DNA of 64,000 bases from Synchiropus splendidus (GCF_027744825.2 NC_071338.1:24752001-24816000); one strand, 5' to 3'. Numbered from the stretch's first letter, positions 11,452 to 23,568 are shown. A program made the numbers and translations. Notes: generated by a model not told the origin, from the sequence alone.

Positions 11452-14400
11452 ATGGGACTCTCCCTTATTTTGGTTCTTTTGGGGATTAATGGCGCAAATG
11501 CAGGTAAAATCTCTTTCTGACCTCAGCTTGCTGATAATGATTTAATTCCCGCTGCTTCGAAATTTAATTGTAATGAACTAAAAGAAAATGAATGATCAAG
11601 TTATGGTCGATGCCGCGTTGTAATCCACACACGATGGATAAACGCTAACACATAATATAATACTGTCTTCAGAAAATACTTTTCTTCCTCTATCACTTCC
11701 TGAATTATTAAAATGCCAAAGTTTTGCTCAAAGACTGTTAATGTTCAAGCTTTGAGGTGGTGTTCTCCCTTCTTCCGTACTCTAAATGCTTTCGCCACCA
11801 AGATGGCGCTGACCCATTCGAACATAGAAACAGACTCAACTCTCTGCCCAGTAAACCACATGTAAGTCCCTTTGTCTCCCATTACTCTGTCGTGACAGCC
11901 GAGTTGTTTTTAAACCTGATGGGCCTCTGACACCATCACAACGGAATACTGGAGTGTTCCTTGTCGGTCCAACGGCTAACGGCTAAAGTGACGTTTACCT
12001 TGTGAGCTTTATTGACGATTGTAGATCATCAAAGTTTAGATTTAAAAGTTGGCTAAAAACTAAATGATTAGGGAAGAGTCACTGTTGCTATGAAGCTAGC
12101 TGAGGCATAGAATGTTAAAGATTTGTCTTGAAAATGCCCAAACTAGAATAAAATCATGCAAATGAGATTGTGATAGACTTAAAACAGCTATTTAAAATAA
12201 TAAATAAATCCTGATATATTTTTCCATATTGCCCACCCATCTATAAAGACATCTATAAAAAATACATTTTCTGCCATTTGTTTGTGCAAATAACATGCCA
12301 AAATAGCCCAGAGTCAGAAACTACAATTTTTCACAAATTAAAAAGGATTTTCTTCAGGATTTTTGACGAAGGACAACTGCGAGGTTCCTTTGGTGGTGTG
12401 CCATGGCTTAAAAATGGTTGAAAAACACTGAGTTACACAATATTACATCAATTGGTTGAACTACAATAATCTGTGACAATGAAACAACAACTATTTGTCA
12501 ATTATTACTTGTCATTAAAAATCTAAAAATCCCATTAACAGTCAAATCCAGTCCTTGAAAAGGGGAGATGTCAGTCATGTTTGTCATAACCTTCAGGCAG
12601 CTCAAACTTCCTCATGGTCCAGGGATTCAAACTCAGTTCAAATCTTTCCCGGAGGGGAAATGTCAGTAAATTAAGTACCAGAGCAAATAATTTTCCATGC
12701 ATCCATGCATATGGAAGCTCATGCCTGCCTGGCAAAAAACTCAGAAGAGGAGTGGAATCGTTTTCTATTATTCACCAAACACAATCAATAAATCATTCTA
12801 TACATGGCCAACATGACGTCTGATACAATCAACATCAAAAGACTTCAGCCATGTTATGATGGAATTAAATTACGTGATGCATACATATCTTGATTTCACA
12901 TAGTCATTTTACATTATTTTTGAATGTTTTGTTTAGTTATTTTTCAATGGTCATCAATGTTTCCTCTTCTCTGCAGTGTTTCACTCACTGAAATTCATCA
13001 GAACTGCATCATCTGGAGTTAAAAATGTCCCAGAGTTCATGGAGGTTGGTTTGGTGGACGATGTTGTGTTCAGTCACTACGACAGCAACAGCAGGAGAGT
13101 CAAACCCAAACAGGACTGGATGACCCAACTCACTGATGATGATCTGGAATATTTCGAGATAGAAACATGGAGGTGCAGGAATGGCCAGTGGACCAGCAGG
13201 AACCTCATGAGAGTTGTTCAAGAAAGATTCAACCAGACTGGAGGTTTGTTCACAAACACACGCACTGAAACCTCTTTGTCGATACCTGTATCAACACCTG
13301 CTGTGAACAGGCTTTTAGCGAGGAGTTTGAGACAGACTGTCCCTATTTTGTATATGGTGACTATATATGGCACAGCTGTCGCCCTCTGGGGGGCGGGGTC
13401 TAGGGCCAGGCCACCAGACGACCCACCAATAACAGCAGCCTTCCATGCCGTGGCGACCAATCAAATGCATGACTCATGAGAGGCGGATAACTGCAAGATT
13501 TCTCCTGAAAACAAATATGGCCCCGCAATGGTAAAGCTGTGGGTCCACGAATGCATGAGAGTCAGTGGATTAGGGTGTAATTCAGGGAAATTACCAGGAA
13601 GAAACTTAAACAGGAGTGTTTGCACTGAATTCAATTAGGTGCTACAGCAGTTCAAGACAGAGTATCGGTCAGGAATCATGATACAGGAGGAGGTTGAAGA
13701 GTTGAGGAGGATGGTCCTGATTCAATGTTCTTTATTCGCAGCACTCAGTAAAGCATCAATATTAGTCTGTAATAAAGTAAGAAATCACAACTCACGTCAG
13801 GTTAATAACACTAGTTAACAATGATGCAGACATTTCTAAATCCACACACTAACACAAGTAACACAGATTTATAAACAGTATAATGTCGACACAAAGCGAC
13901 CAACATGGAACTACACACTAGTCGGACTCGGTGACATTTCGACACACATAAACTACGACCGAACGTGCGTCCACACAACATCATGCTTAATATGAGTAAG
14001 ACTCAACTTACTTCCACTCAGTTACTTAAATGCTTGAGTGTTGCTGAACCAGGACGCGATGTGAACTGTGACCGAACACTAACTCCACACCCAGGGAAAA
14101 AGGAAAGATGGGAAAGGATGTAACGTAAAATGCAAATGAGCAACGGGCTCTAAAAGTGACAGACTCATTATTATGAGCCTTTTATACAAAACTTTATACA
14201 AAACAAAACCAGAGTGATGGCACTGTGATTAGAGCAGAGTGATCGGAAATGTATTTTTCTTACAGACGCCCCTCTGGCTACAAGTCTGACTGTGAATTCT
14301 GCTCTCATGCTGCATGTTAGAGTGCGGTTTATGAAAAGAGTGATGAATCTGAATTTCACAGTGTGTGTGTGTGTTTCAGGTGTCCACATACTTCAGGTGA

Positions 14401-17400
14401 TGTCCAGCTGTGAGTGGGACGATGAGACTGGAGAGGTCAGAGGTCATCATGAGTACACTTATGATGGAGAAGACTTTCTATCGTTGGACCTGAAGACTCT
14501 GACGTGGATCGCTAGAACTCCACAGGCTGTCGACACCAAACACCAGTGGGACAATAATGAAGGTTATAACAGATATCTACGGTTCTACCTGACGACCCAG
14601 TGTCCTCAGCGCTTGAAGAAGCTTCTGCACTACGGGAGCAGTTCCCTCCTGAGACCAGGTAGAGTCACATGACCTGACAGGGAGGTTGTCTGGTGTTCTA
14701 TTTTCATTAGAGATGCACTGATCATAGTTTTCTGGCCACTCAGCTATTTTTGAAAAGCTTGACCTGCCCATACCCTTTTCTTTTTTTTCCCTTACAGACA
14801 GGATACACTTTCAATATTTGAAACTTGTTTTTTTTGAAAAACAAAACAGTATTTTGTTTTAAAGAATTCATTGTAAGTGATGTTATATAATGGAAAGAAA
14901 TTATCACAATTTATTAGGGAATAATGAGATAAATATTAATTCATAAAGCAACTGAGGCAGTAACTAAAATAAAATTTTCTGAACAAAAACAAAACAACAC
15001 ATATAAGGTGTGCTGAGTTTCCTATCAGGCTGCAAATGCATCTAACAAGTATCTCTGGCTCTGCATATCATATTACATATACTTACACACCGCGACCCTA
15101 TGCAGCTCCACACTGACAATGTTGTCATGAACTGACACTTGTGTTTCCTACGGTCCTGGAATGCATCACAACTGGGATTTCATGTGATGACTTTAGGTGG
15201 AGCTGCTTGTGTGTGTTGGTTAGCAGCGTGTCTGTCTGCTCTTTAACTTTGTAATCTGGTTCATGCATCGCTACAATACATGTGTTGTGGAGCATGTAGC
15301 AGGTGACCTTGGGTGATGAGGCCAGTAGATACGATCGGCTTGTGAAAAATTAATCTGCAGATCCAGCGTCCTGCACATTAAGGATATTGGCAGCGGTTGG
15401 TCGTTGCTACCCTGATGTTAATACTGTTGCTCTGTGAGTTTGACTATTTTTCTGTCCTGTATGAGATTGTGCTGGATTTGGATTCTTCACTTCAAGTGTT
15501 CCTTCAGTGACCAGATCAGTCATATTTGTTAGTCCAGTTCTATTTCATATGTGCTCCGTCCTCTAACGGCCTTCGCTATTGGTTAATCCGCATCGAGGCA
15601 CTGGTCTCGGCCTGAGACTTTGATTGATTGGCTCTCCGCCCAGGAAGGCACCACCCACCACGTATAACTCTCCCCTGCTCCCGCCGCTCTGCTCCTTTTT
15701 CCACTCAGCCTGCGACTACAACCATCAGGTTAACATCGGACAAGCATGACGCCTGTGTCGTCTACTTGGGCCATGACCACCTGAGACTGCTTGACACGTG
15801 CCCCGACTGTGTGGCTCTTCCAGGAGAGGAGCGCCGCAGGCGGGCGGGCCTAGCACGCTGGAAGGGAGTCAACCAGGAGTCGGCCTCTCTTCCAGCGACT
15901 CAACCTCTTCAACCCGCTCCCACACCACCAGGAGGAGGCCCACCTGAAAATTTTCCCGGACGACGACGACGACCAGGGAGTGGTGGGCGAGAGTGACAGT
16001 ACTCCAGCGGGCCTAGCCAGAGCAGGTACCCGATGGATGAAATGCCCCAACGTTTCCGTGAGGCAGCGTAGACACTAGGAGTGTCCCTCCCTGTCCAGAC
16101 GAACCGGAGGAGGAGGATTTTTCGGTGCCTATGTACTTGCGCGCCTCCCCATCCCGGCAGTGGGGGGGAGTGGGGCGGAAGACTGGGGGTCTTGCGCCAC
16201 ACGTGGCAGAGGCGGTCTGGGCTTGCTAGCTGGTGCGCAGCGAGACAGCTTTCGCCGTCTAACTGGTCTGTGGCGGAGGTCTTGTCCTTCCTGCAGGAGC
16301 TGTTGGACAAGGGCCGGGCAGCGTCTACAGTCAACGTGTTTGCGGCTGCCATTTCGGCTGGGCACCAAGGCTTTGGCCGGGTCTCGGTGAGGAATCACCC
16401 GATCATTAAGACATTTCTTCTTGGTGCTCAGCGCATTAGGCCTCCGGTGAGGAGCCTAATTCTGCCCTGGAGTTTGCAGGTGGTTCTAGAAGGGCTCTGT
16501 AGGACCGCTGGCGGCCCCTTCGTTGGATATTCTGTCCTTGAAGACGGCTCTTCTTCTGGCCTTAGCTTCGGCTAAGAGAGTGAGCGATCTGACAGCCTTG
16601 TCTGTGAGCTCACGATGTATGTCTTTTGGTGAGGGTCTGACCTCTGTGACCCTTCATCCAAACCCGGCTTTTAGACCGAAGGTCATTATGACTTCTTATC
16701 GGTCTCAAGTCCTGATGTTGAGGGCCTTTTATTCCCCACCTCATCAGACTGATCAGGAGGCTAGGATGCACCGGTTGTGTCCCTAGCTTGCTATGTGGAC
16801 AGGACAAAAGACTTTCGTCTGACCGACCGGAAGCCTGAAGGGCAAAGCTGTCACTTCACAGCGTCTTGCCCACTGGGTTTGTATGGCCATTTATGCGGCA
16901 TACAAGGCTCTGTGGCCCCGGAGGGCCTCAGAGCTCATTCAACTAGGGCCATTTCCTCATCTGCTGCGCTTTTCGGTGGTGCTTCCATGGAAGACATCTG
17001 TAAAGCTGCTTCTTGGTCTTCTGCTTCAACCTTTGCCCAGAACTATCTGAGAGACATGACGGACACTTCAGTGGCTCACACTGTTTTGTCTGTCCAAGGA
17101 TCTTCGACCATGGCTGGACCCTCTGGTTGTTGAAGTTTGTTCTTTCCTTGTCAGGTCTTCTGTAAGGCCATGCTGGGAGTGAACTAATGCCTACGGCCTT
17201 CGCCGTGGTTTTTAACCAATAGCGAAGGCCGTTAGAGGGCGGAGCACATATGAAAATGAAATGATGGTTACTCATGTAACCCAGGTTCTATGAATATGTG
17301 CGTAGCCCTCTAACTGGCTCTAGCAGGCCTGTTTCCGCTGAGTTCCAAAAGGAGCAGAGCGGCGGGAGCAGGGGAGAGTTATACGTGGTGGGTGGTGCCT

Positions 17401-19336
17401 TCCTGGGTGGAGAGCCAATCAATCGAAGTCTCAGCCCGAGGCCAGTGCCTCGATGTGGATTAACCAATAGCGAAGGCCGTTAGAGGGCTACGCACATATT
17501 CATAGAACCTGGGTTACATGAGTAACCATCATTTTGACTGATGAGGCTGTGAGAAGAGGTGCAACAGAAGATAGCAGATTCAGACTGTGCAGTGGTCATG
17601 TGACCCTCCAGCTCTGGTCTCTCCTCATGTTGTGATCTCTCTGATTTCCTGTAGGATTCTGTGCTCAGTCCAGAAATGAAGCCAATATCAGTGACCAACC
17701 AACTGTGTGTGTCTTCACCAGAGCTTCCATCAGTGTCTCTCCTCCAGAAGACTCCGTCCTCTCCCATCGTCTGCCACGCTACATGGTTCTACCCTCCAAA
17801 AGCGAAGTTGTTCTGGACCAAAGACGGAGAGGAGCTTCGCAAAGATGTTGATATTGGAGAGGTCCTCCCCAACCCTGATGGAACCTTGCATAAGATGGCT
17901 GAACTGAAACTGTCAGACCCGCCTGAAGCCTGTGAGAAATTCAGCTGTGTGTTTCAACTTGAAGGCAAAAACGTCTTGCTCACCAACCTGGACGAAGATT
18001 TGTCCATTTTACCCAAATGTAAGATTTATCATACATTCTATTTTAGTGCATTTTAATACAAGGTATTCAACAATGATGTCAGCAGTTACTGAGACTCTAA
18101 GTCAGTCTTTGTTTTATTGGAGCGAGACTCAAATGAGTGACAGATTCACACATTGAAGGGTTAAAAAGCACATCCCAGAACTTTCTAGTCCCTTAGACCT
18201 TGGCCCCAAAACACTCAAGTTTTGTGTTCCACACCAGGTGAGCCAAAGGACTGGACCGTCCCCATTGTTGTCTCAGTGGCTGCTGTTGTTCGGCTTGTTA
18301 CTGTTGCTGCTGCTATAATTGGAGTAATCAAGAGGAGAAGAGCAGGTGAGAAGACAGGAGCAGACTTGAGTTGACTTTGATCAAACCATCCAGAAACTGA
18401 AGGTGACAAAGATCCAGAGACACAATGTTCCACCACAAGCTTGATGGCTTCGCACGTTGAACACAGAAACCAGTCTGGTTAAACTTCAGTGAAGGTCCAT
18501 TAATGTTGTGATGTTCAAAGTTGTTGTTTTCTTTTTCCGGCCAAAGTACAGAAACTGGTGAGTAAATCAGGTTTCCTTTCATCTTCTGGCATCATCAACA
18601 AGCGTAATCTTAGACTTGACTGTCGTGATGTTGATGAGGATGTGAGCTGATAGTGATTCTCATATTTCAGTCACCAACAGTTCGAAGGAGGATCTGAATC
18701 CACTGGATCCCCCGACTGAAGCTTCTGCACACGGTGAGTCACTGAGGAACATTCTAAAAGAGTCCAGAGAAGAAAAGCTGCTTTGACTCTCCTGTTAGTG
18801 AAGAAGAGAGTGCAGGAGCGGTGGAGTACCTGGAGGAGTGTTTGAGTGACAGCAGACACACCAGGATTTAGGGCACAGAGAGACCATCCTCTTCTCTCCT
18901 GAGACGTCTTTGTCATGGAGTCTGGTAGGAGGAGTCAAGGTCAGAGAGGAGTCAGCTGCAGAGACATTATGATGGGATGCATGAGGAGAAGAAGAGGGAA
19001 GGCGGAGGTGCAGGAGAGGTGAACATGAAGGTGGTCCATGTGAAGGAGGAGGAGGTTCAGGACACAGAGTTGAGTTGATGTTGTGCCCCCTAGAGGAAGA
19101 AGAGGCTGAGAGGAGAGGAAGGACCTGCAGGAGGTGAGTGAGGATGAGCAGAGGGAAGGTGGACCTGCTGTAGTGACCCTGAGAGAGAGAAGCTGGACAA
19201 GGGGATCATCATCATCATGTGTCATGTTCTTGTTCTGCCTCCACCAGTGGGTCTCCAGGTTCAATCCCAGTGTTTCCTTATTTCAGGCATCGGACCTTCG
19301 GAGTTGGTGGATCTCCTGGAGGAAGCTAATGCGTGA
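11452..19336 (+). CDS. MHC class I heavy chain, unit C (near-intact; exon-6 acceptor mutated)
   Basis: Exons: 11452-11503 (leader MGLSLILVLLGINGANA), 12977-13243 (alpha1), 14380-14658 (alpha2), 17722-18018 (alpha3), 18238-18345 (TM), 18671-18733 and 19287-19336 (tail, stop TGA). The 18-nt exon expected at 18540-18557 has lost its acceptor (ccg instead of cag at 18537-18539). Skipping it keeps frame and gives 371 residues. Alpha1 starts VFHSLKFIRTASSG, so the pocket-A Tyr7 position is Phe, and it keeps the RFNQT sequon. Alpha2 has the TKHQW motif and both cysteines. Alpha3 has IVCHATWFYPPKA and FSCVF. The TM segment, VSVAAVVRLVTVAAAIIGVI, carries an internal Arg, unlike the other intact copies. 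The tail is longer than that of A and ends in an acidic ELVDLLEEANA. Intron 3 is 3 kb because of a DIRS insertion. It could be expressed, but the Arg and splice loss hint at relaxed constraint. Confidence 0.85.
13244..13440 (+). repeat. Conserved intron-2 block, copy in unit C
   Basis: Immediately after the alpha1 donor lies a block starting gtttgttcacaaacacacgc and ending near caccaataacag. It is almost identical to 27239-27433 and 30848-31040. The reading frame of alpha1 stays open through the whole block in C (to about 13479) and in E, so intron retention would give an alpha1 domain with a hydrophobic-basic tail containing VPILYMVTIYGTAVALW. Recent duplication alone could explain the shared open frame. 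Confidence 0.7.
13441..14379 (+). other. Rest of intron 2 of unit C, including unit-specific insertion
   Basis: Sequence from about 13500 to 14270 is absent from the corresponding intron of unit E, so it was inserted in C or deleted from E. It is AT-rich, contains no recognised coding sequence and ends with a short (GT)n tract before the alpha2 acceptor (gtgtttcag at 14371-14379). Confidence 0.45.
15688..16001 (+). pseudogene. DIRS gag-like fragment
   Basis: Residues DKHDACVVYLGHDHLRLL followed by DTCPDCVALPGEERRRRAGL resemble the Cys/His-containing segment of fish DIRS gag-like proteins (pattern D-H-CV-C-LG-H-C-C). The frame is open to 15996 and then stops within a Pro/Arg/Gly-rich stretch. 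It is separated from the recombinase portion by loss of the pol core. Family assignment is from memory of the motif and should be treated as probable. Confidence 0.55.
16258..17133 (+). pseudogene. DIRS tyrosine recombinase, frameshifted
   Basis: The N-terminal core-binding part reads NWSVAEVLSFLQELLDKG...STVNVFAAAISAGHQ (from about 16258). It then changes frame at about 16523 to ILSLKTALLLALASAKRVSDL, containing the first catalytic Arg. It shifts again at about 16777 and continues with HSTRAISSSAALFGGASMEDICKAASW and FAQNYLRD, which hold the H-x-x-R pair and the likely nucleophilic Tyr. Two frameshifts make it non-functional. A shorter relative lies in unit E at 32141-32673. Confidence 0.75.
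17262..17535. repeat. Large imperfect palindrome at the DIRS right end
   Basis: The arm at 17262-17325 (starting aatgatggttactcatgtaac and ending at gccctctaac) is the near-perfect inverse complement of 17481-17535 (from gttagagggctacgcacat to taaccatcatt). The two arms flank about 155 bp that belong to the inverted terminal repeat. A further inverted copy of the motif gccgttagaggg (17230) lies next to it. The structure fits the complicated end arrangement of DIRS elements and would form a cruciform or hairpin. Confidence 0.75.
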
Positions 19337-20690
19337 GGTGAATGGCGACTTTATGTTGAGCAGCTGTTCTCAGAATGTTGGAGACACAATGTGGACTGAG
19401 TGAAGCAGATCAAGAGTGTGACTCCCAGTAGAAACCTGGAGTTCATGTCTACACTGCAAAGAGTTGAATCAACTGAACAGACTCTAGTGGACTGGAACAG
19501 ACTCGTGCCACATGACAGATGTGAACAGGCCTGAACACTGGTTCTAACAGACTCTCGTGAATTCTAACATCATCTCTCAGGACCTCACTGAACTCATGTC
19601 TTCATTTCAGTGACTCAACCCATGAGTACTTCTATCTAATGGTCTCGACTGTACTCTAATAGACGAATGAATCGACTTGTGTGTGTCCGAATCAGTTTCA
19701 TAGAACTTAAGTTCAACTGTAACTCATAAGTTGATCTTCATCAGCAGGACTGTTGCCATGATGATATTCAACATGAAGAAATGTTTAGTTTGACTGCAGC
19801 AGAGTCATAGACGATTCAGCGAGGATTTCTCTTCTCATTCAAATCCATCCTCTCTTCACTTTCAGCATGAAGAAGTGTCGCAGGGAAAGAAGTATGGAGC
19901 TGTAACAGTGCATCAGCAGACGGGAAGAACCATTGCTGTTTTGTTGTCACTTTATTTTTGTTTTATTTCATTTGATTCTGCTTACTTTTGTCTGGTTTTG
20001 TTTTTGTCCTCTTTTCGTTTCCTTGTTTGGTTGTGTCGGTTTTGGTTCATTTTGTTTTTGTGATTTGCCTTGTTGCCTTGTTCTTGTATTGCTTTACATT
20101 AGTACGACAGAGTTGTTACTTCGCGCGCGGGTTTAGTTTCTTGTGATTTGTTCATGTTGGGGTTTGTTAGATGTTCTTCTGCTATTAGTTCATTTTTGAT
20201 TTTGTCTGTCATTTTGTTTGTTCAGTTCCCCGTGTGACCTGGTCACCGAGTTACTCTGTGGCAGAGACTAACCACATTACCTTCATTTAGCTGCTGGGGC
20301 CCAGTGGTACTACACTTCCACAGGTTTGTGCAGCTGCACATGTTCGACTTGGTACATTTGTTGTTGTTTGTTAGGATTCAATGCCTTGGATCCTGTCCTC
20401 CATCCCAGTCAACCCCACCTCCACTCAAGTCTCTTTTCTTTTATTCATGATTTTGTCAGTGCTGGGTACACACTGTATTTGTATCAATAAATTATATTCA
20501 TATTTATCTGTAACTGGAACCCTGTCTCATGTCTCTGAAGTAAGTGCTTGCGTGTCCTTAGTTTAATCATTCTTTGGGTGAAATTCCCAAAGTGGTGTTG
20601 TTGGACTATTTTCCTAATGTTGCTGCATTCTGTTACCCCTAGCTACCGTTACACCCGCTTTTTTTATATATATATAGGATGTGATAATAA
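19337..20690 (+). other. 3' UTR of unit C and dispersed repeat
   Basis: To about 19900 the sequence matches the 3' region of unit A, including the acceptor near 19865 (ttcag|catgaagaagtgtcgcaggg). From about 19930 to 20550 a T-rich stretch (ttttgttttatttcatttg...) with ccttggatcctgtcctccatcccag and caataaattatattc looks like the end of an interspersed element. Related sequence occurs near 38400-38830 and, inverted, near 24250-24560. No protein-coding potential is seen. Confidence 0.45.
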
Positions 20691-20879
20691 TGTTTCTTTA
20701 GTGACCACTTTGTGTCAGTGTTGTTTTACAGTTGACACTATTGACGGTTACTGACTTACAGGTAAGGGCAGAGTATTGGAGGTCAAGGTGGGCGGAGCTC
20801 AACGTTTACACTTGTGTCAGTTAACCCCTCGTCTGCTGACAGTAGTTTGTGTCTGCGATCTCAGTCTCCTGACCCCCAG
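20690..20879 (+). promoter_or_regulatory. Promoter of unit D (second promoter type)
   Basis: It matches the promoter of unit B. It has a GC box (ggtgggcggagc at about 20787) and an inverted CCAAT box (attgg at about 20775). About 35 bases further upstream lies attgacggttactgac, which loosely resembles the X2 part of MHC SXY modules. The CCAAT and X2 assignments are weak. Confidence 0.4.
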
Positions 20880-22895
20880 ATGGTGATGACGATGAGACTC
20901 GTCATTTTGGTACTTTGGGGAATACATGCCGCGACTGCAGGTAAATGGTCATATTATTTATTCATTTTCATTTCTTTCATTGCCACTCCTCCTGAGACTT
21001 CAACTTCAACACAAGAACACAAATTCTGTTTTGACCAAGAAATGAACCAAAAAACTTCAGTCCTTCACGCTCCATCATCTGGATTTGTCATACACATTAT
21101 GCATATTATTGATGTGCTTTATCCTTTCTCTGCCAACAGATGATTCTGTCCCTATGGTTTGTCATGTTTTTTCTTATTTAGTTCGATTCGTTCATTGTGA
21201 AACCTAGAATTTATTTGAACCCATGTTTGGCCACTGGCTTGTTTGGAATGCCGTCCCAAGAGTCACATGTGTGTTTGAATCGCCAGTGTGAGGTTTCGAT
21301 GTTTTCAGATCAGGTGAGCAGGAGTTCCGTAACTGCATTCCATTGAGCAGGTGTGGTAGTGTCAGAGTAGAGGTGTGTTCTGTTTGACCGTAATGTACTT
21401 TGGTTCATCATAAATACTGTATGTCTAGTCCACTAGTTGCGATACATTTGCCACGTATGGTGGCAGTAGTGTGTCACTGAATTGACTTGACAGCTGCAAA
21501 TCTGTGACAGTTACCAACTATGTAGAAGTTCTTGAAGGGAAAAAATGATGAAGACAGTGATGGAGCCCCCCCAACAATATAAAATGTTCATGAAAGCAAC
21601 TGCTGAAGGTTGGCAGAGGTTGTCCTGAGATGCCTCTACAGTGTTACACATTGACAGACCTTCCGATGCTTCTTTCATTTTTATGGCCCTTATTGGTGGA
21701 ACCTACTGCCCGATGACCGAGGGTGGTCTGTAGTGTTGACATTTCTAAAAGTAAACACTTGTTGCACACTGCAATCTATTCTATTCCCGCTCACCAACAC
21801 TAAAAATATCTGAAAAGTCCAACCTCTCTTTTTGTGGTTTCTTCTTCTCTGCAGGGATTCACTCTCTCACCTATCAGGCAACTGCATCATCTGGAGTTCA
21901 TCACTTCCCGGAGTATGTGGAGGTTGGTTTGGTGGACGATGTTGTGTTCATTCACTACAACAGCGACAGCAGGAGAGTCGAACCCAAACAGGACTGGATG
22001 ACCCAACTCACTGATGATGATCCACAATATTTAGCGAGAGAAACACAGAGGTGCAAGAATGACCAGCGGACCAGCAGGAACCTCATGAGAGAGATTCAAG
22101 AGGGATTCACCCAGACTGGAGGTTTGTTTGGACTCACACACCTGCAGATGCACCTCATCAGGATCGACCCACAGTTCGTAAAATGAGTGAAAAGAGACAT
22201 TCGTGAGAATAAACGTGTTGTAATTGACAACTCAACAATTAACCAACATTAAGAAAAATAATAATACTATTATTATTATTATTATTTACTATTATACAGG
22301 GTTAGGTCTGCTCTGAGAGTCCTGTTTTGTTTAGTCCGCTATAGTTGCCACAAGAGTCAATTGGTAAATTATTTATTATTTTAATACATAAATGTTACCA
22401 AATACTTTGAAATTTGAACCGACATAAAAACTTACTTACATTTTCACATTTTTAAGACTTTTGAAATTTTGATTTAAGATATTTTAATGCCTATTAAGGC
22501 CTTGCTTTTGGATTCATGAATTTAATGCCTTTCATGACTTTTCAAGGATCCGCAGGAGCCCTCAATGAGACTGATATATAGAAAGCTGTCAAAGCTGTGC
22601 AGGTGTCTGGAGAGTGTGAGTGACCTCCAGCTTTTGTATCTCCCTCAGGTGTCCACACACTTCAGGTGATGTCCAGCTGTGAGTGGGATGATGAGACTGG
22701 AGTGGCCAGAGGTCATTATCAGCTCGCTTACGATGGAGAAGACTTTCTATCATTCAATCTGAAGGCCCTACCGTGGGCCACTAGAAATCCTGATATAACT
22801 GAAGGTTAAATATCCACAGTCCTACCTGACCCAGGAATGTCCTGAGCGTCTGAAGAAGCTTCTGCACTACGGGAACAGCTCCCTCCTCAGAACAG
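20880..22895 (+). pseudogene. MHC class I unit D: leader, alpha1, broken alpha2
   Basis: Exons: 20880-20940 (leader MVMTMRLVILVLWGIHAATA), 21855-22121 (alpha1, fully open, starting GIHSLTYQATASSG), 22649-22895 (alpha2). The alpha2 exon is 247 nt instead of 279: 32 nt are missing after AATCCTGATATA, and an in-frame TAA occurs at 22807-22809. This removes the TKHQW segment. The alpha1 glycosylation sequon is also lost (GFTQT in place of RFNQT). No alpha3 exon follows anywhere before unit E; instead five TM exons follow. A full class I product is impossible. Because exon 3 is bounded by phase-1 introns, skipping it would join alpha1 in frame to any of the TM exons, so an alpha1-only membrane protein is a formal possibility without evidence of expression. 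Confidence 0.85.
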
Positions 22896-23448
22896 GTAGA
22901 GTCACATGACCTGACAGGAAGTGACCACTTAATTTCCTGACTGTCCAACATCTGTCCATGTGTGAGTGACTTGTCCATGGTGACACCATTCACTCACCTG
23001 ACATTGGATATAACACAGTGTCTCTTTAGCAAAAATACCAATATCAGTGTTTATGTGGACAATATAACTCATAAAGAATTCTCTGGATGTTGAAGGTTTG
23101 GGCATGCAGAACCATGTGTTTAGTAAAATGAGTCACAAGCAGGGTTTTCATGACACTTTTTACATTTGCAAAAATAAAATGATTTTTTTATTATGATGAA
23201 GTGAAAATGTTTGCACTATAACACAATTTGCCAACATAAGCAGCACAGGAAACAGAAGGAACATGAAAATAACAAAATAAAAACACAAACAGAAATAGAA
23301 GACAATCAAGCCCAGCTGAATCTTAAAGCTCATGTTGGCTCCTTATTAATACTGGCACCTTATCAATGAAGTTATGCTGCAGCTGAGTTTCAGTTTTATC
23401 ACGAGATGGATTTTAAAAGGCTCCAATAACGCTTGCTTTGCTCACCAG
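22896..23448 (+). other. Region where alpha3 of unit D would be expected; none found
   Basis: After the alpha2 donor the sequence follows other units for about 100 bases (gtagagtcacatgacctgacagg) and then diverges. No ELPSVSLLQ-type exon or its remnants could be found on either strand up to the first TM exon. Confidence 0.55.
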
Positions 23449-23568
23449 AGAATATTGACTGGATCATCCCCCTCCTTGGCCTGGTGCTTCTTCTTGTACT
23501 TACCAGCACTGCTTTTGTTCTCATCGTCCTTGCTGGTGTTGTTAGATTGGTCGAGTACACAAGAAGAG
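23449..23568 (+). CDS. Tandem TM exon 1 of 5 (unit D array)
   Basis: Acceptor gctcaccag, donor aggtgagaag, phase 1-1, 120 nt, open. It encodes ENIDWIIPLLGLVLLLVLTS, then a further hydrophobic run AFVLIVLAGVV and a charged end RLVEYTRRG. The hydrophobic stretch (about 27 residues) is the longest of the five. It lacks the usual GKPEDQTVPI connecting peptide. The downstream intron keeps the gtgagaagactggagcagac signature seen after TM exons of intact genes. Confidence 0.65.

Larger units (their letters stand above)
15540..17533 (+). mobile_element. DIRS-type tyrosine-recombinase retrotransposon, internally deleted
   Basis: The element lies in intron 3 of unit C. Its ends can be set because unit E has the empty site (gtccagttttgactgatgagg near 33451), which in C is split after 15539 and resumes at about 17534, with no target-site duplication, as expected for DIRS elements. 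The left end (15541-15720) is the inverted complement of 17340-17505 (inverted terminal repeats). Inside are a gag-like fragment and a frameshifted tyrosine recombinase. Reverse transcriptase, RNase H and methylase regions are missing. It is non-autonomous and dead. Confidence 0.8.

Noticed and set aside
15909..16398. Minus-strand ORFs within the DIRS element
   Set aside because: They are GC-rich shadows of the plus-strand gag-like and recombinase coding sequence and resemble no family.
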